Made by a program: the position numbers and the translations under genes | Origin: Hydractinia symbiolongicarpus | Taxonomy: Eukaryota > Cnidaria > Hydrozoa > Anthoathecata > Hydractiniidae | DNA length: 64,000 nucleotides | Reading direction: 5' to 3' | Assembly (NCBI RefSeq): GCF_029227915.1 | Contig: NC_079879.1 | Span: 34,476,501 to 34,540,500, forward strand | In this document: positions 10,310 through 19,859 of the stretch, piece after piece | Layout: each line of letters begins with the position of its first letter | Position numbering within the stretch: position 1 is the first letter of the stretch | The notes under the pieces: model-generated | Told to the model about the DNA's origin: nothing | What the model saw: only the letters and a program-made list of their open reading frames with translations | Databases searched by the model: none

Positions 10310-13300
10310 TTTCATCATTTTACGCGTACACAGATTTATTCGTGTTGTTCCAGCTTTTAATTGCTGTTATTGCCTTTATTCTTTAGTCATATGTGTCTCG
10401 TCTTTTCATTTCGCGGGATTTTTTGTGTTTTGTTTCTTACGTATTCTAGTCTCTTTTGTTTCATAAGTTGTTCATTCTCATTCATACGTTCCGTTAGGGT
10501 AATAATCTTATAGCCTTTTAATTGACGAATTACTTTTCTACGGTAGATATGTATATAAGCTAGTTGATTTGAAATAATCATTTTTTTACTTGATAATGTA
10601 ACTTAAATTACGAAAAGCTTCGTGAAAATAAATTGTGTTTTATTGATTATTAATATCACTAATATATATGTTGAAAACTGACCAATAATAACTTGAGAAA
10701 TAAGTTTCTAGACTTATTTCGAATATTCTTAGGATACAATTACCCAAGTCTTAAAATCAGACGTGTTCTTTCAGTGAATATGGTCAGTCTATTTATGTGG
10801 TCGATAAATCATATTCATCATTTACATGGAAATAAGTTAACATAGCCAGCAAGGCCTTGGTTTACGTTTCACTGGGTACAAATTGGTATATTTCCATACT
10901 GCAAATCATCTTTTTATACTTAATATTTTAGTATATAGTATAGTATATATTAAAGTATACGTTTGAAATGATTTGGTGAACGTCAGAAAATGTTTTGGGA
11001 GACTAAATTATTAAAAAATCTATTTTTTAAAATTATGTAATAGTAATTAATAATACAACACATAGATATCGGGTGTATATAATAATGAAAAAAAGTTTTA
11101 AATGCTTACGCAAGCGCCCAAGTTTACTCAACAAGTTTTTCTTTATTTGTACAGCTTGAACCTGGCCCTGTTTCAATATTGGTACACAATTTGAGAATTT
11201 TTTAGTCTTTTCCAATATTACTTTTTTATGTGTTTGGTCAACCTTAGAAGTTAAAAAAAAATTTTGACGAATAATTTTTTAGCACCTTAAAATACAGAGC
11301 TGTATTAACTTTGTACGAAAAATTGGTACGTGGCAAAGATAATTTATTATAAAGAATCAGGGCTATATTATGCATTCATACAAGGAGTAATCCTGTCACG
11401 CTTACGCAAAATACCTAACATACTTGTCAACATTGGTTTTATTATATTGGTAAAAATTGCTATTGGTAAAAATAGCTTATTATCCTAACCTTTGCACGTA
11501 TTTTTAAACTTTTTACTTAATATTTGCCGTGCAATGTTTCCACACCTATATTCGGTATACTTTCCATTTAAACAGAAATGTGTTAGAGCCATATGGAAAT
11601 AAAGTAAGTCGCTATTAAAAGAGAATTTCAACCTTGTTCTTCTCTTTTTTTTATGAATATTACCTGAAATGATTCCACTTTTTCACCATTTGATATTTGC
11701 TTCATTTGCAACTCATCGTTGTTTGCTTCTTTGACAAACCAACACTCTCCTACACTGTTATCACCCTTTTTGCTTTAAAATATGCTTTGTCGCAATTTTC
11801 ATCATTACTACATTTTAACAGACAAGTTGTTCTTGTATATCCGCTTTATGATCCGCCCCTTAGTAATGGAATTGACGTTTTGAATGATTTGAAGATAATC
11901 ATCTGTAAAAATGTATTTAACAGCAAAAAAAAATAAGATTAAAGAAAATACTTTAAAATCCATCGTGTTACAAACGTGGCAAAATATATTATTGTGTCCT
12001 GTGTGAAGAATCATAGATAATATAAAGAAGAAAAACCAGTTACCATTGACGTCAGTAAATTACCACTATCGTCCAAAAATATACCCAATAAACAGTGTTT
12101 ATCTAATCACGTGTAAAAGTTTAACCAATCATAATTGGTACAGGAGTATGTGCAGTGCATGTCATAAGTTTCGTGTTTCTTGTTTCGAATCAATTATTCA
12201 TTTTCATTCCACACGATTATTTACCCTGACCTCAACAAATTTTTCAATATAGTAAGTTGATTTAGTGCTTTAAAAGCGCGACCAAAGCATCTTAAAGTGA
12301 AATCTCGCAGAAAATATAAACCTCTCCCTTAAATGCAATCCTTTTAACAAAAATTGAACCATGTTAAAAAAATGGTAGGACAGGTTTTTGACAGCACTGA
12401 GCGTGTTGAGTCAAAATATTTATTAATATGTTAGAAATAGACGTTCTCAACTTCCGAACCTCTCCGAGAGAAAAAGAGAAATTGGGAAGTTTGATAAAAT
12501 TGGTAAATATTCTAAAAAACGTATTTTGATTACTTATTTTAAACAAATAGTTCTTTGGCTGAGATTTTATGTGGCATTTAAAATCCCTACCTAGCTAAAC
12601 TGCTACAGTAAATATTAAAACCGTAAATCAAGTTCTTATACATCATGGCTCCGCGTACTCTCAACATTATTTCAATTTTTTTAGTTGATTTGAATAGTTT
12701 TGTCAAATATTATCTTTGAGACGATAAAAGAAGAGTTGCATATGTTTGCAAAAATCGTAAATGCGCGCGCATACTGACAGGCAAGAAAAGAAGGACCACA
12801 TAGGCCAAATTGTGTATTTACATTTCTATTAAAAGCGGTGTCCTTTGAAACTATGCGCGTTACAAAGTCTACTGGACATACACAGATTTGCGGCCCACTT
12901 GCCTTTGTTTACGTTTTTAAAAAGCCATCCAAATACATATTCTGTGAAGGCTGTGGTGTAAGTGGCTTCTAAATTTTATTAGCCAATCATCTTTAGAGGA
13001 TTTGTAAACATTAAAAGCACAAGAAAACTTCTGTGTTCTTGAGGGAAAGTGGAAAAACATCAAAAATATGTGTTTAGAACATATGAAATAAATGCGCCAT
13101 TGTAATCACGGCATAATTGATCTTTACGAAAACTTTTCTGAATACTTCAAGTCGATCCATTGATGTTTTCACATTTTATAGGCTTTATTCATGAAATACT
13201 TAGAAGCAAAAGATTCGTGAAAACGCGGGCAAGAGCCATTATGAATAATTTAATTTGCAGAATGATTCTTTTTGTTTCATTTTTGTATGCTAAAGATTTG

Positions 13301-13500
13301 TTTCTTTAAGATCTCTTATCGTAAGAAAGAAAAGCATGATTCTTAGAAAGCATCTAAAGCATCGTTAGCCTAGAATAATAAGATTATAAACTTTAAAAAA
13401 CGCTCCTACTTTTTTCATTCATAATTGCACATGCATACGGAGTTTTGGAATATAAGCAACCGCAAGTTTCCTTATAGACATTTCAATACCAATTAACTCC
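10310..13500. other. AT-rich region without recognisable genes
   Basis: Only short ORFs of low-complexity composition are present on both strands. No splice-flanked coding exon, RNA gene or element end could be recognised. Scattered poly-A/T tracts and a TATAGTATAGTATA stretch near 10930 are the only structure. Confidence 0.4.
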
Positions 13501-13585
13501 GTCCGGCCACCATCATGAAACCGCGTTGAAGGAAAAGACTAGTAACTAGTTTAGAGGAGTAAAATAATTGAAGACATACGTAAGA

Positions 13586-13840
13586 ATGCGAGGTTTAAAG
13601 GCTTTTGAAAAAAAATGTGAGTTGGTAGCAAGGGTATTTGCTGCCGGCGAGAACAACGTAAAGCTTGTGAAAACTGCAGCGCAGGTGGAAGAGCAGTTAA
13701 ACGAAGAATAGTTAGCAAGCTATTAGTTGAACATAGAAGAGAATAGAAGTAAATACATTGCAATGCAAATATAACTACGCTATACCAATGGACCTCTCTT
13801 CTGGTTGGGTATCTGAGGAAGATGGTGTATCATGTTGGCT
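13586..13840 (+). pseudogene. fragment of a transposase-like ARVF/ENNV protein
   Basis: A short frame, ATG 13586 to TAG 13711 (41 residues), contains ELVARVFAAGENNVKLVKTA. This resembles, from memory, a segment found in many cnidarian multi-copy transposase-like proteins. After a gap, a second piece at about 13785-13835 reads MDLSSGWVSEEDGV, which fits a position further along in the same kind of protein. The rest is lost. It is a decayed repeat copy, not a working gene. The assignment to a mobile element is inference. Confidence 0.4.
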
Positions 13841-14619
13841 ATAAGTTTCCGACAGATGTTGTACTTGATTTTTTATTGAAAAGAATGTGAAAAAAGTGTT
13901 GAAAAACACACAAGTATTATGCGCATAGTCAATTGCAAATGTATGCAAATGTTATTGATAAAGTCTTGTACGACGAAAATTTTTGTAAAAATTGGATTAA
14001 AATGATAAAGTTGTTTTATGAAAAATTTATAGATTTTAAGTTTAGCGTTTAAAACTACTGATGTATACATATTTGTCTTTTTTGTAACATATTTTAGAAA
14101 TAAAAAGCCTTTGTTGTCCAATTAAGAACAGGACAGGACTTGAATCTGGATTCCCTACAATGTAGATGCTCTAAGTTAGACGATCAGGATTTTTTTTCCA
14201 ATGATAGTGTTAAATATATACAAAAACCTAACAGACAAAATTATCCTATAAAATCAACTGTTCTTTTTTGAATATTTTTGAATCAGCATAGACTTCAAGC
14301 TACAAAATGCTGCACATATACGAACAATATCATCAACATGATACAGCATTGTAGCTCGTAAAGGTGCCTGTAGGATTCGATAGATTTTAATACGCCGTAT
14401 TAACCTTTCCCCATGTATTCATAAATTTGCCACAGTTTTTGTTTTACTGCATTCCATAAAAGTCATTTGTAACTTTAATCTGGCTCCTGGGGGTACGACT
14501 AGATGATGGTATCGTAATATAAAAAGATTTGCATTTGCTTCAGTAGTAATACCAATGGTTTCTTGATCAATTTTCTAAGACATATTTTTTGCTGAGGGTA
14601 ACAAGTTTATAAGCAGTGT

Positions 14620-14890
14620 TCATCTTAATGCAGTTTGATGTAGTTCATAACCCCTATGTATTGTAGCATCAGGGTTTTCCACACTAGGTACTTTTTCAAC
14701 AAAATGAACACTGCATTACGATTAGAGCGATTTGGATGCCTATCACTTTTATTTTGGTTAATGTTTTTAATAAACTTTACCCACTCTCTTCTCTTTTCCA
14801 TATATCTAACAGGCTCAGGATAGCAATATAATTCAAAAGGCTACTCGCAACCTTATTCTTTGTTTAGCACACCATTGTGAGTTTTACAAG
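14620..14890 (-). pseudogene. THAP-type zinc-finger remnant
   Basis: On the minus strand the sequence reads PEPVRYMEKRREWVKFIKNI. Further on in another frame comes PSVENPDATIHRGY, which matches the stretch after the Cys-x2-His pair of many cnidarian THAP domains. The C2CH zinc ligands themselves are eroded and at least one frameshift is needed. THAP domains are DNA-binding modules of P-element-like transposases and their domesticated relatives. The sequence down to about 14100 may hold more of the same protein but could not be read. Confidence 0.4.
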
Positions 14891-15260
14891 CACTAATTTT
14901 CCATTTATCTAATATCCTCAAGTTATTAGTGCATCCAACAACAGCTCAATTTCCTGTTCCTATTGTAGTTAAAAAAAAACTGTTTAGAAATAAAAGTTTT
15001 GTAGCTATGTATTCGAATAAACATCTTTCCTCTCCTGAAACCCTTTTGAGAACACTCTAGTGCTAAAATTCTGTCCTGTCTAAACTAGTGTCCAGTCTTC
15101 TTTATGCGCAATCGGGAGCTATGGGGTTAATCGTGTATAGCATTAATCTTTTTAATTGGCAGCTATCATTAGCACTTTAATATAAGTAATAAATTAGTAT
15201 CGGTAATATTGGTAATAATTACCAGTACCTTTTGTATCGAGAATAAATTGGTATTGGTAA

Positions 15261-15560
15261 TCTCTATAATAATAGCCGAATTCTGTTCAAAATGGTTGCG
15301 CGAAGGTTTTTTTGGAAAATTATCGCGGGGCCCGATTTTTACGGTCATCAGTTTTTCGGTTGGACGCAGAATAATTTCGGAATAATTTCGGAATCACGCA
15401 AGAACCGGATAAATAACAAAAACATGCTCGAAAGCCATTTTAGTTTGGAGGTGATGTTGACCGGTTCGTAAGTCTCCTTTTGGCCTGTTTCTCTTTTTCG
15501 CTTGCTCGTTCCGCTGGAAAATTTTAAGGGTCGCCTGTTAAGCTTTCGCGGGATGACAAA
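15261..15560 (+). repeat. hairpin-CTAG family, 5'-end-like copy
   Basis: TCTCTATAATAATAGCCGAA at 15261 is preceded by A and is nearly identical to the starts of the copies at 47781 and 50622. The following sequence has GCGCGAAGG, like those copies. A clear 3' hairpin end was not found; the sequence is G/C-richer up to about 15560. Just upstream (15190-15260) are short repeated GGTAAT/TTGGTA words. Confidence 0.45.
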
Positions 15561-15807
15561 AAACCCTGATAGAATTGTTTGGAACTTTTTGCATCAAACA
15601 AGGTTCAAACTAAAATAGATACACAGAAAATATGAAAATACGAAGAAAAACACAATGCCTAAATTTGAAATTTATAATAACTAAAATAAAAAACAAATGT
15701 ATACCAACTATTCTTTACAGGGTTTGAAAGGATGAAAATTGTTGAGTGTATAACTTCTTTAACATACGTAAATTATTTGAAATTTGATTAAAAAAAACTT
15801 TGCAACT

Positions 15808-17480
15808 TTATATTTGCAATTTGATTTTAAAATCTGCTTTTAGGAATAGGACAATGTCGCAAATCTCGATATTAAGATCATTTTGAAACCGTTTTGGTTG
15901 TTTAATTAGTTTACATTCATAGGTTAATAACCAGCATTCAAACCATGCATTGAATATCTTACGGTTTTGGTCAATAAATTTCCAAGGCTTATCAGTCAAG
16001 GCAATAGGACCAACTGGTGACCTGTCATTGTTGCGACCGAGGCGTAAACGATTAGGTGTTATTAGATCACCATTTTCAAAATCAACTGTGACATCTCCAA
16101 TAGCTAATGGGAGATCATTAATACAATTGGCTATTTCTGTACCCGGAGTCTCCCACTGGAGTATAGAAAGTCTCTCATTTGAATTTAATTTTGTTATAGA
16201 TTTTCCTTAACTACTTTAATTTTTCTTTCGATTTTACCATGCATAAAATTTCCCCCAACAGGGCATGTCTCGAATTTAATTCCCATTTCTTTGTGAAGTC
16301 TACCCTTCAAATCCATAAACGTAATTTTCATGTTCTTGCGTCCACTGACTAATTGGCTTCCTTCGTCTGGTAATAGGATTTTTGGATATCCAACCTCACA
16401 TAAAAACCGAATAAACGCTTGGATGAAACCTGAGGTGCTGTAATCTTCCATAACTTTTATGTTTATGGTTGATGTTGTGGTACAACAAAACACCAAGTAC
16501 CAAATTTTTACAGTGGTTCTCTTGTTGTGTGGGGAATATGACAAGAATGTCCAACTAGATCGATTTGACACACCTAAAACACAGGAGACATATTGAGATT
16601 GTGATTGGAGATCGGTCCCATAGCAACTTCGATAGTACGTTTCAATAGATATCGACATCTTTCACAATTTTTTCTGATAGCTTTTACTTGTCCTCTACAT
16701 TCGATTATGTACACTTGCTTCATGACGTATCGATGAATGGTTTCAATACCGGAATGCTTAGCAACAAGGTGGTACTAATGAACCTCATTGATTATACTAT
16801 AAGGCGAATGAACCTCATTGATTATACTATAGGTAAATACTTATCAACAATTGGTACAAAAAAGGTAGAACTTGTCAAATCTAACATAACATTTGTCGTA
16901 GTGCTCGTGTTAGTAAACTTGTGATCTGGTAGAATACGTCCCGTATAATACAGTATGTTATTGTTTTCTTTTGTTATCTTAGCATATGAATCTTTTTTGC
17001 GAATTTCTTAACTTCAACAGTAGCTTTTTTCCAAAAGTACTCTCTGGCGGCCTTCAAGTCATCACTGGACAAGATAATTGTTTCCACATGAAAGATGGAC
17101 TTATTTAATTTTGTAATAAAACATTTATTTTTACAGTTACTGATGAATCTGTAAACAAGTCCAAGTAATCGGATAACTTTACTGAATCTATGTTTCAATG
17201 GAACGATAACGTAATTTGACGATTCGTACCTGGATATAACCTCGTCAGATAGTTTTCTTAAACCTGTGAAAACAAGTATATCTGGTGATTCTTTATGGTG
17301 TGCAATTTCTTTCATTGTTTCGGATGAATCTTCTTTCACATTAAGTGTGTTAACATTGTATGCAGGAAATTTTGATACGTCTGACTTCATCCACTCGAAT
17401 CCTTCTATCCATGTAGATCCTGGACTGACATCTAAGATAGTAGCAGTTCAGTCGGAACATCTCGACAAATTCTGTCTAGA
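15808..17480 (-). pseudogene. BEL/Pao integrase fragment (second family)
   Basis: The minus-strand frame 16658-16194 contains HNKRTTVKIWYLVFCC, then CEVGYPKILLPDEGSQLV (second catalytic Asp) and CPVGGNFMHGKIERKI (catalytic Glu region). Downstream, 15999-15808 holds the C-terminal domain with WFECWLLTYECKLIKQPKRF. Upstream, 17390-16974 carries the RNase H-to-integrase linker. The same motifs occur at 33.6-35.0 kb, so both are copies of one family. No LTR or RT was found here, so this is a 5'-deleted, frameshifted fragment. A 21-bp stretch is duplicated in tandem near 16775-16830. Confidence 0.75.
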
Positions 17481-17574
17481 CAAATGGTGAGGAAATTTTT
17501 TATATTATCGTGACGACGTGACGATTAACGATAAATCCACCTTTTTTGCAAGACATTGCATGGTACATCGAACT

Positions 17575-17726
17575 ATTCGCCGCAAGCACACCACGAGGGT
17601 AGGTTCTTCAGCTTTTCATTGTAACGTAAGCGTATCGCATCTCTAAGTTCTTCCTTATTTAAATCCAAATTCTGTTCTTTTATGGGCAGTGCGTTTAGCC
17701 ACAAACTTGTCCCTTTTATTGCAGGC
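17575..17726 (-). pseudogene. C-terminal fragment of an RT-associated zinc-ribbon protein
   Basis: The minus-strand frame reads GTSLWLNALPIKEQNLDLNK, then EELRDAIRLRYNEKLKNLPS and WCACGE, followed by a stop. From memory, this pattern (WLNALP, RDAIRLRY, LPSxCxCG) is the cysteine-rich tail found after reverse transcriptase in many cnidarian non-LTR-like elements. Only this piece remains. I cannot name the clade. Confidence 0.45.
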
Positions 17727-17876
17727 TTAAATAAATTTCTGGGACACATAGCGCCTCAAACTCAAGCTTTCATTAACCTAAGCTATATCAAAACTGACGG
17801 TAGGGCATTTTCAAGAAAACGAAGTATATCACTATTTTTTAACATGTAATGAACCCCTGCTTATCCTTACTCCCAC

Positions 17877-18112
17877 CTAAAGCTAGCTAGCATATAACTG
17901 CCTACTTAACTGGCATAATAACAGAACTTAGATAACATATAGCTAGCTAACAAGAAGAGTTAGCTAGCTAGCATAAAAACAGTATGGCTAGTAACTATCT
18001 ACAATACTAGCATAAAAATGACTACTTAACTGAGATAAAACTACCAATATAGCTAGCATAAAATCAGCTATGTAGCTAACATAAAATCAGCTACATAGCT
18101 AGCATAGAAAAA
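17877..18112. repeat. degenerate TAGCTAGCATAAAA repeat
   Basis: About 15 irregular copies of TAGCTAGC/TAGCATAAAA words, some with CTACTTAACTG in between, fill this stretch. Similar TAGC-rich patches occur near 24820-24940, 25935-26090 and 43325. It is simple-sequence expansion without coding capacity. Confidence 0.6.
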
Positions 18113-18784
18113 TTCTTTTGAAAAAATTGTTCTAACAGGACAAGCTATTATAACATTAAAGATGTGCTAAAAAATGTCAGTGGAATTAAACTGTCTACAT
18201 TAAAAGGTATTAACATTTTGTATTATATTTTCTGATTATAATGTTCTATTTCAGTTGCATTAATATCAGCCCTGGCCTCTGTGTTTATATTCTAAGTAAT
18301 GAGTCAGAAAGTTAAATGATTTTTTAAAATATAATTCAAATATTTTATGTTGCAAGACCCAAAGTGGCACTGAAATTTTGTAATATTTCCAGTGGTTGTT
18401 TTTTAACCGTATTAACTGGGGGTGCGGCACAAAGTGCCTCCGGCCACTTTGACCGGCATAATTTTGTTAGGCATGTGATTAGTGCTGAAATTTTGTGACA
18501 TTTCTCAACTTTTATTATTGCCTTTGACGAGAAAACAATTTTTCGGAAAAATTTTGTACTTCATGGGTAATTGTAGCTAGTATAGGGGGTCCTTATGTAC
18601 AGAATTTTCCAAAATCCACATTCAAACTCTCATAAAAAATATCACACATAATTTGACTTGTGACGCCACAGCATTTCATCACACCTCGTTGCGACATAAT
18701 CCACTGACCATCAGCAGAGATCAACGCAGCATCGTGACAAAAAAGCATGCTCCACAATCTTTGGACAAATCTGTGTATATATAA

Positions 18785-19162
18785 ATGAGGTTGTTCAAGA
18801 ATGCATCAGATCATATCAAAACACAGAGAATGTGCAACATGGCTGTTAAGGAGAATCTCTTTATGTTCATGTATGTGCCGGACCAGTTTAAAACGCAGGA
18901 CATAAGCAACAAGGCTGTTGAGGAAGATCCCTTGGCGCTCGAGGTTATACCACACCGGTTCAAGACACAGGAAATGTGCAACAAAGCTTTCAAAAAAGAC
19001 AAAGACATGTTCTTCATGTCAAAGAAAACATGGCTGCTCAAATGGGCGACGGCAAAGAGTACGTGTACGAGTGCTACTTTTGTGGAAATGCGTGCTGCTT
19101 GGCTTATGTGTAGGAGCGAAAGGTGCATGACAGTGCGTACAAAATGTCGCTGTGGTTGTTAA
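18785..19162 (+). CDS. KTQxMC-repeat protein, virus-like
   Basis: An intronless ORF of 125 residues. Its first 80 residues are three imperfect repeats of about 30 residues built around (I/F)KTQxMCNxAV...: KTQRMCNMAVKEN, FKTQDISNKAVEED, FKTQEMCNKAFKKD. VPD or IPH precedes the second and third. From memory, such repeats occur in multi-copy proteins of marine invertebrates and in giant-virus genomes; the function is unknown. A TATATATAAATG stretch lies directly at the start. The last 40 residues overlap another frame (19030-19257) that looks more protein-like, so the true C-terminus may be shorter. It heads a compact cluster of small + strand ORFs. Confidence 0.5.
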   Translation: MRLFKNASDHIKTQRMCNMAVKENLFMFMYVPDQFKTQDISNKAVEEDPLALEVIPHRFKTQEMCNKAFKKDKDMFFMSKKTWLLKWATAKSTCTSATFVEMRAAWLMCRSERCMTVRTKCRCGC

Positions 19163-19257
19163 AAATGCGCTACAAGGGAAGGGCTGTCCAAGACTGGGGA
19201 CGCCTAGTCAGATTTGGGGGCGACATGACGCAGAAGGTATTCCTGGTCTTGGTGTAG
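19030..19257 (+). pseudogene. small Cys-containing ORF with one internal stop
   Basis: The frame from ATG 19030 to TAG 19255-19257 would encode 75 codons with a single TAG at 19111. It reads YECYFCGNACC (possible zinc-binding cysteines) before the stop and MSLWLLKMRYKGRAVQDWG after it. Composition is even and protein-like on both sides of the stop. It overlaps the end of the preceding repeat protein in another frame. Either it is a recently broken small gene, or the upstream gene shifts into it. The family was not recognised. Confidence 0.35.
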
Positions 19258-19286
19258 GGAGCTTCTAGGTTAAATTACAACCCTTC

Positions 19287-19301
19287 AGGGTTATAAGATA
19301 A
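19287..19301 (+). promoter_or_regulatory. repeated AGGGTTATAAGATAA motif, copy 1
   Basis: The 15-bp motif AGGGTTATAAGATAA ends 15 bp before the ATG at 19317. An identical copy lies before the next ORF. The TTATAAG core could act as a TATA-like element. It is probably a shared promoter of the small-ORF cluster. Confidence 0.5.
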
Positions 19302-19316
19302 GAATACTATAAATAA

Positions 19317-19481
19317 ATGGGCAACACACAATCAAATTTTGAAATATTTGAAAATGTAGTAGCTATGATCTTTATAACCGGCGTTGGTCTCTCTCTACCA
19401 CTTATGGCGTTGGCATTAGTACAAGAATTGTCGAAAGAGAAGGAGAATGAACGTATTCATGCCTTAGATTGGATGGTATAG
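19317..19481 (+). CDS. small membrane protein with N-myristoylation-like start
   Basis: An ORF of 54 residues starting MGNTQSNFEI. Gly2 and Ser6 fit the N-myristoylation consensus MGxxxS. One hydrophobic segment (about residues 15-34, VAMIFITGVGLSLPLMALAL) is long enough to span a membrane. The tail is charged (SKEKENERIH). The small size, lipidation-like start and single membrane span resemble viral structural or membrane proteins, but no family is recognised. It sits between two copies of the 15-bp motif, one upstream of its ATG and one 10 bp after its stop. Confidence 0.5.
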   Translation: MGNTQSNFEIFENVVAMIFITGVGLSLPLMALALVQELSKEKENERIHALDWMV

Positions 19482-19490
19482 GGAGTCCCT

Positions 19491-19505
19491 AGGGTTATAA
19501 GATAA
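19491..19505 (+). promoter_or_regulatory. repeated AGGGTTATAAGATAA motif, copy 2
   Basis: It is identical over 15 bp to 19287-19301 and abuts the ATG of the ORF at 19506. Two exact copies about 200 bp apart, each before an ORF start, are unlikely by chance. Confidence 0.5.
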
Positions 19506-19856
19506 ATGGAAGAATGTAATGACTGTGAACGTGTACTTGACAAGTACTATAGATGCACCTGCGGAAGGAGGTTCGTGTTAGAGGCTAAAATTCTGTGCTG
19601 CTATCAGGAGTATATCATATATAACGGGGGTATGTGCGAGGAAAAGCAATCCTCTGACGCTGAGAAAAATTCAATAAACGAGATGCTAAAATTTGAGAAA
19701 CGGACTTGTCAATCCCAGAAATTTCTACAGTTTTGCTGCTACTTTGAAGGTAAGGATCAACGGTATATTGTAGGATATCATACGAGAGACCTTGTAGTAG
19801 CCCTCAGGGTAAAAACACTTAAAATCTGGTCTCCACAACTACAACTACAACGCTAG
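19506..19856 (+). CDS. cysteine-rich small protein, unknown family
   Basis: An intact ORF of 116 residues. The N-terminus has paired cysteines (CNDCERVL, then CTCGRRF) that could form a small zinc ribbon. Further cysteines (ILCCYQ, MCEE, TCQS, FCCYFEG) follow. No signal peptide or membrane segment is seen. The ATG directly follows the second copy of the AGGGTTATAAGATAA motif. With the two upstream ORFs it forms a same-strand cluster with gaps of only 10-60 bp, unlike the spliced host genes in the window. An endogenous DNA virus or viral-like element is the likeliest source; this is inference. Confidence 0.5.
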   Translation: MEECNDCERVLDKYYRCTCGRRFVLEAKILCCYQEYIIYNGGMCEEKQSSDAEKNSINEMLKFEKRTCQSQKFLQFCCYFEGKDQRYIVGYHTRDLVVALRVKTLKIWSPQLQLQR

Positions 19857-19859
19857 TGC

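Noticed and set aside
17877-18112. CRISPR-like or structured satellite array
   Set aside because: Copies of TAGCTAGCATAAAA are irregular in spacing and sequence; it is degenerate simple repeat in a eukaryotic genome.
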